Source: Natronomicrosphaera sp040876735
GTDB lineage: Bacteria; Planctomycetota; Phycisphaerae; Phycisphaerales; Phycisphaeraceae
NCBI GenBank assembly: GCA_040876735.1
Contig: JBBDPC010000043.1
Span: 1-30,346, forward strand
Length of the DNA stretch: 30,346 nucleotides
Direction of reading: 5' to 3'
Shown here piece by piece: positions 16,150-23,871 of this stretch. The notes beneath the pieces were generated by a model. The model searched no databases. It was not told the origin of the DNA and worked only from the letters and a program-made list of their open reading frames with translations. Every line of letters starts with the position of its first letter. Positions within the stretch are counted from its first letter, which is position 1. Made by a program: the position numbers and the translations under genes.

Positions 16150-16550
16150 CGGGGCGACTTCACGCCATCGATCACCAACCCGTTCGCTGCCAGTGGCGAA
16201 CGTCGACTCCTCCGAAGCCAGATCGACGCTGCCCCATGCCACGTCGTTCGGCTCGCCAAGGCGTCCGAGCGCATGGGCTTGGTGAAGCCGCTCCCGGAAC
16301 ACCTCCGGCCCCGCGTCCAGATGAAGCCCCGGGCACCGAGTTCACGCGGATCCGGCCCTTCGTCCACCGCAGCGCATCGATCTTGCTCATCGAGCACACG
16401 GCTCCCTTGAACGCATGGTACGACGGGAGGTCGCGAGGCGCTGATGATACCATCGATGGAGGAAAGGTTGATGACGCTCCCACCGCCGGGCCGCCGCAGT
16501 TGCACATAAGCAAAGTGCGATTATGGACAGGAATAGATTGACGGCGGTTC
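16150..16550 (-). pseudogene. Decayed short-chain dehydrogenase/reductase (SDR)
   Basis: SDR landmarks occur in the right order on the minus strand but in different frames. They are AVNLFLS near 16545, then GGGSVINLSSIDGI near 16485, then LPSYHAFKGAVCSMSKIDAL with GRIRVNSV near 16430-16340, then LGRLGEPNDVAWGSVDLASE with STFATGSE near 16270-16165. Intact SDRs read GGSIVNISS, then YxxxK, then IRVNSVxPG, then LGRxGxPxDVA. The catalytic Tyr and Lys are still readable in YHAFK. The N-terminal NAD-binding half is missing. At least three frameshifts are needed, so the gene is non-functional. It lies between the PEP-CTERM terminator and the sigma-54 activator. Confidence 0.75.
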
Positions 16551-16560
16551 CGAGGCGGCC

Positions 16561-16594
16561 AAGGCAGTGGGGCAAGCTCAACATGGACTGCCTT
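16561..16594 (-). terminator. Inverted repeat after the sigma-54 activator gene
   Basis: AAGGCAGT (16561-16568) and ACTGCCTT (16587-16594) form a perfect 8-bp stem with an 18-base loop. It begins 5 bases past the activator stop codon. It lacks a T-run, so termination is only a guess. Confidence 0.4.
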
Positions 16595-16598
16595 GCTT

Positions 16599-18008
16599 CT
16601 ACTGAGGTCCCAGCTCACTGAAACGAAAGTCCCTTGGATTGAGGTCGTGTTTCTTCAAGAGACGATAGAACGTGCCGCGTGGCACTTTTGCTGCCACGGC
16701 TGCCTGCACCACGTCGCCTTGGTTACGCTGCATCAGCTCCACCAGATACTGCCGCTCGAACGTGGTGACGTGCTGATCGCGAAGCTCGAACAATCCGTCA
16801 CTGCCTCCGGTCCTGGTCGTCCCGGCTGCGGCCACGATTTCCGCGGGTAGATCATCGGGACACAAATCACTGTCGCGGGTCATCGCCAAGGCCCGACGGA
16901 TCGCGTTCTGCAATTCACGCACGTTGCCCGGCCAGTGATAGCTGCACAAGATTTCAAGCGCTTCGGGCGTGATGCGGATCTGCTTGTGTCCCATCTCGTC
17001 AGCATGTCTATGGACGAAATGCTCCGCCAGCATCGTGATGTCATCGGCGCGTTCTCGCAGTGGCGGCAGGTCGAGGCGGGCGACGTTGATGCGGTAATAC
17101 AGGTCGGCGCGAAACCGCTGGTGGGCGATCTCCTGCTCCAGGTCCAGCGAGGTTGCAGCGATCACGCGCACGTCCAGTTCGATCTCCTGCGTGCCGCCGA
17201 CCCGCCGAATCCGCCGTTCCTGCAAGGCCCGCAGCAACTTGGCCTGAAGATTGATCGGCAACTGACCGATTTCGTCCAGGAAAAACGTGCCGCCGTCGGC
17301 AAACTCCATCAGGCCCAGGCTGCGCGTGTCCGCGCCGGTGAAGGCGCCGCGTTCGTGGCCGAAAAACTCGCTTTCAAGCAACTGCTCGGGAATCGCGCCG
17401 CAATCCACCGGCACGAAACGCTTGCCCTTGCGGGCGCTGTGCTGGTGGATGCTGCGCGCCACCAGTTCCTTGCCCGTGCCGGTTTCACCGAGAATGAGCA
17501 CGTCAACGTCGTTCGGCGCCACGCGCTGCACGGTGTCGAACACGCGCCGCATCGGCACACTGCGGCCGATCATGTCACCAAAACGGTGGCTGCGCTCGAC
17601 CTGGCGTTGCAGGAGGTTGTTCTCTTCGCGCAGCCGGTGGTGTTCCAGCAGACGACGCACGGTGGCCCGCAGATCGTCCGGCAGGAAAGGCTTGGTGAGG
17701 TAGTCAGCCGCGCCCAGTTTCATGCTTTCCACGGCTGTCTCCACCGTGGGGTAAGCGGTGAGCATCAGCACCACAAGGTTGGGATCGTGCCGGCGAGCAA
17801 TACGCAACAGGTCGACACCGTGCAACTCGGGCATGCGGATGTCGCTGATCAGCAGGTCCCAGGTCTCGTCACCGGTCAGGCGTTTCACGGCCTGGCCGCC
17901 GTTGGACTCCACCACAACTTCGACATCATTCATCTTCGCCAGCGTATCGGCGCAGACTTCGAGCATGCCCGGCTCGTCATCCACCACAAGCACCCTTGCT
18001 TTAGTCAT
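16599..18008 (-). CDS. Sigma-54-dependent response regulator, NtrC family
   Basis: A protein of 469 residues. The receiver domain (1-120) has Asp10/Asp11, phospho-acceptor Asp56 (LLISDIRMP) and Lys106 (YLTKPF). The AAA+ domain (about 143-375) has Walker A GETGTGKE (174-181), a complete GAFTGA loop (221-226) for contacting sigma-54, and Walker B FFLDE (242-246). The C-terminal Fis-type HTH is VAAKVPRGTFYRLLKKHDL (about 438-456). All elements of an active enhancer-binding protein are present. The ATG at 18008 has AAAGGAGG 8 bases upstream and overlaps the end of the kinase gene by 8 bases, implying translational coupling. It probably acts at the sigma-54 promoter at 20337-20352, upstream of the divergent receiver and porin genes. 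Confidence 0.96.
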   Translation of the reverse strand: MTKARVLVVDDEPGMLEVCADTLAKMNDVEVVVESNGGQAVKRLTGDETWDLLISDIRMPELHGVDLLRIARRHDPNLVVLMLTAYPTVETAVESMKLGAADYLTKPFLPDDLRATVRRLLEHHRLREENNLLQRQVERSHRFGDMIGRSVPMRRVFDTVQRVAPNDVDVLILGETGTGKELVARSIHQHSARKGKRFVPVDCGAIPEQLLESEFFGHERGAFTGADTRSLGLMEFADGGTFFLDEIGQLPINLQAKLLRALQERRIRRVGGTQEIELDVRVIAATSLDLEQEIAHQRFRADLYYRINVARLDLPPLRERADDITMLAEHFVHRHADEMGHKQIRITPEALEILCSYHWPGNVRELQNAIRRALAMTRDSDLCPDDLPAEIVAAAGTTRTGGSDGLFELRDQHVTTFERQYLVELMQRNQGDVVQAAVAAKVPRGTFYRLLKKHDLNPRDFRFSELGPQ

Positions 18009-20022
18009 CGTGTTGGCCTCCTTTGGCCGTCTCCACCGGCAACTCGACGAAGACTTGCGTGCCTTGGTGGGGCTCGCTTTGCAGATGCAGGTGTCCGCCA
18101 TGACTGCGGACCAGCCCGGCGCAGATCGACAAGCCCAAGCCCGTGCCCTTGCCTTCGGACTTGGTCGTATAGAACGGCTCAAACACCTGCTCTTGAATGG
18201 CCTGGGGGATGCCCGAGCCGGTGTCGGCCACACTGAGGATCACGCGCGTCGATGACGCGCCGTCCGAAGCGCCATTTCGCAGTTCGCCGGTGATGGTCAG
18301 CCGACCGCCCTCGGGCATCGCATCCAGGGCATTGAGCAGCAGGTTCAGGAAGACCTGCTGGATTTCGTTGGCGTTGGCGTGAACCGCGGGAAGATCGTCG
18401 GCCAGCCGGTCTTCAATCACAATCCCGAGGTTGCGAGCACGATGATCCACGGTGCGCAGCGCACTGCGGATCGGCAAACGCAGATCCAACGGCTGACGTG
18501 TCGCGGGAGAAGGTCGGCAGTATGACAGCAGACCCTGGGCAATTTGCGCCACCCGGTCGGACAGTTCCGTGATCTTGATCAGTTCCTGCCTGACCTTCTC
18601 AGGCATCGGTACCTGATCGTCCTCCAGGAGCAGACGTGCCTTGGCGCTGATGATGGCAATTGGGTTGTTCACCTCATGCGCCACCTGCCCGGCCAGTTCA
18701 CCCACGGCCGCAAGTTTGCCGGCCCGGATCATCTGAGCCTGCATTTCATGCTGTTCCGTAACGTCCCGCGCAAGGGAGACGACGTGGCTGGCCTGGCCCT
18801 GCTTGCCGCTGAGCGGAGCGGTGGTGATCTGGAAGATGCGCGGTTTTTTCCCACGGCCGCCGGAAGGGAGTTTCAGTTCGATGACGCGGCGCTGCCCGTC
18901 GTGAAGCGATTGCCGCGCCGGCGCCTCTTCATCGCAACCGCAGCGAGCGGCCGCCGCATCAATCGGTTCATCGCCGAACCAGGCCCGCCATCGCTGATTG
19001 GTCCAGTAGGGTTCGGCCTGCCGGTTGCACACGCATAGACCTGTCTCGGTGGTTTCCAATGCCTGTTCCACAAGTTGCCGATGCGCGAACGCCTGCTCTG
19101 CGAATGCGCCGAGTTGCCGTTCATCATGCCGCATCCGTTCACCGAGCGTACTGACGAAGTAAGCGGCCAGAAACAGGATGACCGCGTGCAGGCTCACGTG
19201 GCTGGCGACGTACAACGGCTGGTGGGCGGCGTGCGGCAGGTGGCTGGCCTCGTGGTGCGGAAAAATCTCCAGCGAGTAGTGGGTCAGCATGCCCGTGGTT
19301 TCGCCTGCCGCCAGAAGTGCGAACAGCATGCTGCCAGTGGCGGCCACGGCATAACAATGGCCACGGCTGAGCACCACGCCGGCGATAATCACGTGAAAAA
19401 GCATCAGTGGCGAAAGCGGATTTTCGACGCCGCCGGAAAAATGGAGCAGCAGCGTCAGGAGAACCAGGTCGCCATACGCCTGCATCGGCAGCAGGAATCG
19501 CGGCAGCGGGCTCAGCCGCTGGAGAAACATATAGACCAGGTTCAGGCCCGCCAGGACAGCGATGGTGAAGATCAACGGCCACCAGACCTGGCCCGGCAGG
19601 AGGTTCAGCACCCGCACCACCAGGTAGGCCAGTACCAGAGCGACCAGTACGGCGATCCATCGCATGATGATGAACCAGCGGGCATAGTTGCGCTCGCGTT
19701 GCTCCGGTGTGGGGCGCTCGTCTTGCGTCCATGCATCTGTGTGCGGAGACGTGGTCAACAAGGGCGGCGAAACCCGCAGGACCAGCCAGCCGACCAGCGC
19801 TGCAGCGATCAGTGACATCGCGACGCCGCGGATGCGGTGCAGCAAGTGCAGCGTCTGCACGTCAAGCCCCTGGAGCCAGAGGCGTTCAACGATCTCATAA
19901 CCGACGAACGTCATGGCCACCAGCACGGCGGCGATGAGCATGGCCCACCGGCGTCGGCTTCGCAGATCGTGCTGGGTCAAAGGGGCATGGGTCATGGGCA
20001 TCTTCGTGGTTCGGCCGGCCAT
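18001..20022 (-). CDS. Membrane histidine kinase, NtrB/ZraS-like
   Basis: A protein of 673 residues. About eight transmembrane helices occupy the first 300 residues (for example AMLIAAVLVAMTFVGYEIV, FIIMRWIAVLVALVLAYLVV, SLHAVILFLAAYFVS). A PAS-like domain follows (about 320-435). The HisKA domain has LAGQVAHEVNNPIAIISAKA with the phospho-accepting His. The HATPase domain has NLLLNALDAM, DTGSGIP and GTGLGLSICAG. It phosphorylates the co-encoded NtrC-type regulator. The PAS region carries a CGC pair (RCGCDEE) and another CVC near its start, which could bind a metal or sense redox. The start is uncertain among ATGs at 20022, 19998 and 19992; no strong ribosome site is seen. The signal is unknown; the many-helix sensor suggests a membrane or quinone-pool signal. 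Confidence 0.93.
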   Translation of the reverse strand: MAGRTTKMPMTHAPLTQHDLRSRRRWAMLIAAVLVAMTFVGYEIVERLWLQGLDVQTLHLLHRIRGVAMSLIAAALVGWLVLRVSPPLLTTSPHTDAWTQDERPTPEQRERNYARWFIIMRWIAVLVALVLAYLVVRVLNLLPGQVWWPLIFTIAVLAGLNLVYMFLQRLSPLPRFLLPMQAYGDLVLLTLLLHFSGGVENPLSPLMLFHVIIAGVVLSRGHCYAVAATGSMLFALLAAGETTGMLTHYSLEIFPHHEASHLPHAAHQPLYVASHVSLHAVILFLAAYFVSTLGERMRHDERQLGAFAEQAFAHRQLVEQALETTETGLCVCNRQAEPYWTNQRWRAWFGDEPIDAAAARCGCDEEAPARQSLHDGQRRVIELKLPSGGRGKKPRIFQITTAPLSGKQGQASHVVSLARDVTEQHEMQAQMIRAGKLAAVGELAGQVAHEVNNPIAIISAKARLLLEDDQVPMPEKVRQELIKITELSDRVAQIAQGLLSYCRPSPATRQPLDLRLPIRSALRTVDHRARNLGIVIEDRLADDLPAVHANANEIQQVFLNLLLNALDAMPEGGRLTITGELRNGASDGASSTRVILSVADTGSGIPQAIQEQVFEPFYTTKSEGKGTGLGLSICAGLVRSHGGHLHLQSEPHQGTQVFVELPVETAKGGQHDD

Positions 20023-20135
20023 TCTCGCATGAGCGAGTGCTGCTGGCGAATGGCCGACGGCCGGTCGGTCGTGGAACGGCTGCGATCAGTCACGGTGGTC
20101 AAATTGTCACATCCGCATGACTGGCGGAAAAGACC

Positions 20136-20151
20136 GTCGCGCCGGCGCGAC
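20136..20151. promoter_or_regulatory. Perfect 16-base dyad, probable activator site 1
   Basis: GTCGCGCCGGCGCGAC is a perfect palindrome lying 186 bases upstream of the -24 end of the sigma-54 element. It is almost repeated at 20214-20229. Position and symmetry fit an upstream activating sequence for a dimeric NtrC-type protein. Confidence 0.6.
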
Positions 20152-20213
20152 ACTTGTAATTTCATCGAACACATCACCTTAAGCAACACCTGTGATTTCG
20201 TGGCGTCCGTTCC

Positions 20214-20229
20214 GTCACACCGGCGCGAC
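20214..20229. promoter_or_regulatory. Near-identical 16-base dyad, probable activator site 2
   Basis: GTCACACCGGCGCGAC differs from site 1 at two bases in one half-site. Its start is 78 bases after that of site 1 and about 107 bases before the sigma-54 element, within the usual range for enhancer sites. Confidence 0.55.
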
Positions 20230-20282
20230 AAACCGGTCGCCCTCGCCCCTTCCCACAGCGCCACGCGAGCGACGAAAAAACC

Positions 20283-20311
20283 AGTTTACCAGCAATAAAA
20301 GATATTTTTAA
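20283..20311 (-). promoter_or_regulatory. Possible sigma-70 promoter of the kinase-regulator operon
   Basis: On the minus strand TTAAAA (20306-20311) and TAAACT (20283-20288) are 17 bases apart. Each matches consensus at four of six positions. It would give a leader of about 250 bases running through both dyads. Weak. Confidence 0.25.
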
Positions 20312-20323
20312 CTTCTTTATTTG
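20309..20323 (+). promoter_or_regulatory. IHF-like bending site
   Basis: TAACTTCTTTATTTG matches the classical IHF consensus YAACTTNTTGATTTW at 13 of 15 positions. The reverse strand matches WATCAANNNNTTR with one mismatch. It lies between the dyads and the sigma-54 element, where IHF sites normally occur. Whether this organism has IHF is not known. Confidence 0.45.
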
Positions 20324-20336
20324 TTTGCGGCCACTT

Positions 20337-20352
20337 CGGCATCGCCGTTGCA
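20337..20352 (+). promoter_or_regulatory. Sigma-54 (-24/-12) promoter
   Basis: CGGCAT-N5-TTGCA has the invariant GG and GC with correct spacing; the consensus is TGGCAC-N5-TTGCW. Transcription would start near 20363, about 57 bases before the receiver gene at 20420. It faces an NtrC-type gene and is preceded by two dyads and an IHF-like site. Confidence 0.7.
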
Positions 20353-20419
20353 ACTTCCACATCTCCAGAGCGGCGGCACTGAAGCCCCGCCGGGCGAACG
20401 CGAATGAGGACTTGTTGCC

Positions 20420-20806
20420 ATGGACCGCATTCAGATTCTGATCATCAGCCCCGACACATTCGTCGCCGCCTTCCTCCGCGAGCACCTGGCGGAAGAGCGG
20501 TTTGACGTGCAGGCGGTTCGGCCCGGCTCTGAAGCGACTGCGCTCTCCCACCACGCACCGCTGCACGTGGCGGTAGTGGATCGGATCGAGCAACGGCCCG
20601 AGGCGGCGCAACTCGAGATCACGCTGCTCAAGGGGACCCATCCGCAGGTGCGGATCATCGCCATCAGCCAGGCCTCGTCAGATCAGGATGCGGAGGTCGT
20701 GGCACAAGGCGTCTTCTACTACTGGACGGGCAAACCACGCTCGGCCCTGGTTCAACTTGTTGAAGCCGCCGCGGTGGCCGCGTCGGCAAAGGAGGCACGC
20801 TCATGA
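20420..20806 (+). CDS. Single-domain receiver-like protein
   Basis: A protein of 128 residues consisting of one CheY-like fold. Beta-1 is IQILIISPDT, so only one of the usual acidic pair (Asp12) is kept. Asp54 (AVVDRIE) is the phospho-acceptor, Ser83 (IIAISQ) the switch residue, and Lys105 (WTGKPRS) the conserved lysine. There is no output domain, so it would act by protein contact or as a phosphate sink for the neighbouring kinase. The ATG at 20420 has GAGGA 10 bases upstream. It is the first gene after the sigma-54 promoter and 174 bases before the porin gene. The family assignment is by motif reading only. Confidence 0.75.
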   Translation: MDRIQILIISPDTFVAAFLREHLAEERFDVQAVRPGSEATALSHHAPLHVAVVDRIEQRPEAAQLEITLLKGTHPQVRIIAISQASSDQDAEVVAQGVFYYWTGKPRSALVQLVEAAAVAASAKEARS

Positions 20807-20980
20807 CGTAATTGAATGTTCGGATGACTCGGTCCGTGGAATGGGCGAAGTCCGGGCTGCGTGGCCACCACGGAGGCGCAACAACTTGAAAACTCACTCT
20901 TGACCTCGTCCTGTCCTCGAAGCCATCTGAGCGCGTGCTCAAGCGAACGAGGGGGGACACGTCAGAAAGGCAGAAATGGA

Positions 20981-22444
20981 ATGACTGTCACAACCTCAAT
21001 GAAATGGCCCGCCATGCTCGTTGCCGGCTCCATCGGCGCCGGCCTCCTGGCGACGCCGACGCAGGCCCAGGACGACTATGTGCCTCGCGCCGAGCACGAG
21101 CAACTCAAGGCCGAACTTGAGACGCTGCGACTTCGTCTGGATGGTGTTGAACAGCAGGCCGAGGAGATCGATCGTGCGTTGCCGTCGGCTGCCGAGCGTG
21201 CGGACGATAGCCAACGCAATGGTCTGATGTTCGACACGGGCAACTTCAAGCCCGGCTGGGAGCGCGTACGCAATCCCAACTGGATGGAGCATGGCAAACT
21301 GGACGAGATGAACGTGCAGATCGGCCGCGCCGGCCCGATCGACCTCTACATGGGCCTGAACACCGCCGGCCGGCTCCAGTACCTGCATCAGCGGAACGTC
21401 GAGATCGGCGGCATTTCGCAGCCGAACTCGCTTGAGCCGGGCTTTCAGACGGCCTGGGGGAGCCTGGAGTTCCTGGCAGACCTGTATGACGGCGGCCTGG
21501 AAGTTTACTTCGACGTCTACCTCAGCAGTCCCCCGCACCCCGACTCGCCGCAGGGCCACGAAGGCTACATGCTCATGCGGCATATCCCCGGCACCGAAGG
21601 CACGATGCTCGGCAACCTGTTCGAGGTGGTCAACGTCAAGGCCGGCCAGTTCGAGATCGACTTCGGCGACCACCGGTATCGTCGGACCGACAACGCCCGG
21701 ACGCAGCGCAACCCGCTGATTGGCAACCACGTGATGGACGCCAAGACGACGGAGATCGGCATGGAGGTGTTCAATGCCGAGCCGGGCACGTTCAACTGGC
21801 TCGTCGGCTTCGGCAGTGGTTCGGAAACAGGCGGCTTCATGGACGGTCGCGGCCTGAGCGCCCACGGCAAAGTCTGGGCCAATCTCGGGGAACTGCGGCT
21901 GGGCGGCTCGGGCTACTACGTGAATCACGAGTCTGATTCCGGCGCCCGATCCAACCTCTTCCGCACCAGCCGGGACGGCGGCGTCTATCAGGGGGTCATG
22001 AGCGGCAACGCGCCGGGGCAGGTGTTCGTGGGCAGTGGCCAGACCGTGCTCGCGGTGCAGGGCGACGTCACCTGGATCAAGGACGCCATCGAGATTTATG
22101 GCAACCTCGGCTGGGTCAGTGATGACACCAACGCCGGTGAAGACGAAGAGTGGCTCTACTACGGCATCGAAGGAGCCTACTACCTTAACGAACGCCTCTA
22201 CGTCGCCGCCCGCTACAGCGGCGCCGCGGCCCAGCGCCTCAACGGCCAGTCGTCCAGCGGCCTGGTGCACCGCGGCCAGATCGGTGGCGGCTACTGGCTG
22301 TACGACACCGTGCTGGCCAAGGTGGAGTACGTCCACCAGATCTACAACGATTTTGATCAGGCCAGCGGCCGGGTCAGCGGCGTGGACGTGTCGGAGGATC
22401 CGTCCTTTAACGGCCTCATCATGGAAGTCTCCTTCTCGTTCTGA
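20981..22444 (+). CDS. Outer-membrane porin-like beta-barrel
   Basis: A protein of 487 residues. The signal peptide is residues 1-30 (ending TPTQAQ-DDY). A short coiled coil follows (about 36-68, HEQLKAELETLRLRLDGVEQ). The rest is alternating beta-strand sequence (ETGGFMDGRGLSAHGKVWAN, LYVAARYSGAA, LAKVEYVHQIYNDF). It ends in EVSFSF, a terminal Phe with alternating hydrophobics as used for outer-membrane barrel insertion. The coiled coil plus barrel resembles planctomycetal and OprO/P-type porins; the transported substrate cannot be predicted. The ATG at 20981 was taken as the start; 20999 is possible, and the long upstream extension lacks a ribosome site. It probably shares a transcript with the receiver gene and the YceI genes. 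Confidence 0.8.
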   Translation: MTVTTSMKWPAMLVAGSIGAGLLATPTQAQDDYVPRAEHEQLKAELETLRLRLDGVEQQAEEIDRALPSAAERADDSQRNGLMFDTGNFKPGWERVRNPNWMEHGKLDEMNVQIGRAGPIDLYMGLNTAGRLQYLHQRNVEIGGISQPNSLEPGFQTAWGSLEFLADLYDGGLEVYFDVYLSSPPHPDSPQGHEGYMLMRHIPGTEGTMLGNLFEVVNVKAGQFEIDFGDHRYRRTDNARTQRNPLIGNHVMDAKTTEIGMEVFNAEPGTFNWLVGFGSGSETGGFMDGRGLSAHGKVWANLGELRLGGSGYYVNHESDSGARSNLFRTSRDGGVYQGVMSGNAPGQVFVGSGQTVLAVQGDVTWIKDAIEIYGNLGWVSDDTNAGEDEEWLYYGIEGAYYLNERLYVAARYSGAAAQRLNGQSSSGLVHRGQIGGGYWLYDTVLAKVEYVHQIYNDFDQASGRVSGVDVSEDPSFNGLIMEVSFSF

Positions 22445-22545
22445 TCGTCCCGACTTGACTCCTTGGGACCTCCATGGATGGCTCACCGGCCATTCATGGA
22501 TTTCAAAGCCCCACCGTTTTCTGCGATCCCCAAGAAAGGAACCTG

Positions 22546-23724
22546 ATGATGAAAACTCGCACGTTACGCATCCTGGCAAGCGGAACCTCGCTGGCCCTGG
22601 CATTGGCCAGCGTCCCCCTGTTCGCCGCCTCCCCCGTCCGTTACGAATCGGCCCCTGAGGGCCACGCCGTGGAGGTCGAAGGCACCTCGAACATCCACGA
22701 CTGGACCGGGACCACCGACCAGATCACCGGGTGGATCCAGATCCCCGGCCAGTGGACGGAGGACGACGGCGAGATTCGCCTTGAGCCCGCGTTGCAGGGC
22801 GCGAATGACACATTTCACGTTCACGCTCAGATCCCGACCGGCACGCTCAAAGGCAATCGACGTGGCCTGGCGAGCAATATGCACAAGGCCCTGAAAGTGT
22901 CGAGCCATCCCCACGTGACGTTCACGCTTGAAAAGATCAACGGCAGCAGAGCCGGGGCCAGCGGCGCGGCCATCTGGTCGGTGGTGGGCGATCTGGAAAT
23001 TGCCGGCGACACGCGCAGCGTCAATCTGGAACTGACCGTCACACCGCTATCGGGCGACCGTGTTCGCGTTGATGTGAGCAAGGACCTGCTGATGACCGAT
23101 TTCGGCATCGACCCGCCGCGCGCGATGATGGGCATGGCCCGCGCCGCCAACGAAGTGGATGTGCAGATCACCTGGATCTTGCAGCGACAGACGCCGCAGC
23201 CGACGCTTCCAAGTGATGCCCGTTCCGATGCACACCGACAGGCGATGTCGACAGTGCTGAAGGCTTACGAGCAGGCCCGGGCCGCTCTGGCGGCGGGTGA
23301 CCTGGCCAAGGCCCAGCCTGCACTGGCACAGTTGTCGCAAGGGGCCGAGGCCCTGGCGGCGCTGGATGAGGAAACCTTGAGCGAAGCTGTGCGTTCCGAC
23401 TGGGCGTCCGCTGCGGCACGTCTGGAAGGGGCCGCCGCCAACGCCGCCCAAGCCCGGGCCATCGGCGGGGCGCGTGCCTCGTTTGCCGTGCTCTCGCAGG
23501 CGGTGGTGCAGGCCGTGAGCATCGTCGGACATGATCACGACGCCCCCCTCGTCGCATACCGCCATGCCGACCAGCGCGGCATGGCGGGGGCGGGGTGGGT
23601 GCAGGCCAGTGATGAGGCGGGCGCCGCCGTCCGTTCACCGTATGCAAGCGGTTCCCGCACCAGTCAGCCGGAAGTCACAGCCATCTATCCCGGCCAGCGC
23701 CCCGTCGTGACGGCAACGCCATGA
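22546..23724 (+). CDS. YceI-family protein fused to a DUF3347-like domain
   Basis: A protein of 392 residues. There is a signal peptide (about 1-28). The YceI lipocalin-like domain (about 31-214) has the hallmark GTSNIHDWTGTTDQITGWI, the LASNMHKALKVSSHPHVTF motif and the KDLLMTDFGIDPP end. YceI proteins bind isoprenoid lipids in the periplasm. The C-terminal helical part (about 228-385; AMSTVLKAYEQARAALAAGD, then LSQAVVQAVSIVGHDHD and AGAGWVQASDE with VRSPYASG) resembles DUF3347, a domain found with copper-efflux proteins. Its usual YCPMA metal ligands read YRHAD and the terminal Cys is absent. The ATG at 22546 has AAAGGA upstream; 22549 is also an ATG. The YceI part is a close paralogue of the gene at 24680. 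Confidence 0.85.
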   Translation: MMKTRTLRILASGTSLALALASVPLFAASPVRYESAPEGHAVEVEGTSNIHDWTGTTDQITGWIQIPGQWTEDDGEIRLEPALQGANDTFHVHAQIPTGTLKGNRRGLASNMHKALKVSSHPHVTFTLEKINGSRAGASGAAIWSVVGDLEIAGDTRSVNLELTVTPLSGDRVRVDVSKDLLMTDFGIDPPRAMMGMARAANEVDVQITWILQRQTPQPTLPSDARSDAHRQAMSTVLKAYEQARAALAAGDLAKAQPALAQLSQGAEALAALDEETLSEAVRSDWASAAARLEGAAANAAQARAIGGARASFAVLSQAVVQAVSIVGHDHDAPLVAYRHADQRGMAGAGWVQASDEAGAAVRSPYASGSRTSQPEVTAIYPGQRPVVTATP

Positions 23725-23744
23725 AACGCCGATCCGACCAAGTT

Positions 23745-23782
23745 CCTCCGGCCCGTGCGTGTGCCGGGTCGGAGGGGCTTTT
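23745..23782 (+). terminator. Terminator or attenuator inside the YceI cluster
   Basis: CCTCCGGCCCG (23745-23755) pairs with CGGGTCGGAGG (23765-23775) through 11 pairs including one G-T, with a 9-base loop. GGGCTTTT follows. It lies 20 bases after the first YceI stop and before the second YceI gene. Confidence 0.65.
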
Positions 23783-23871
23783 CTCCACCAGGCGAGCACC
23801 AGGTGATGAAACCAGAAACCCAACGATCTTCCTCACGCGTTCATTCCCATTTCTGGAAGGAGCGTCGCACC

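Noticed and set aside
20869..20890. Second sigma-54 element upstream of the porin gene (TGGCCAC...GCA)
   Set aside because: The GG to GC spacing is wrong by one or more bases, and the invariant dinucleotides cannot both be satisfied.
20996..22603. 535-codon open frame on the minus strand
   Set aside because: Antisense to the porin gene, whose signal peptide, barrel strands and terminal Phe are convincing.
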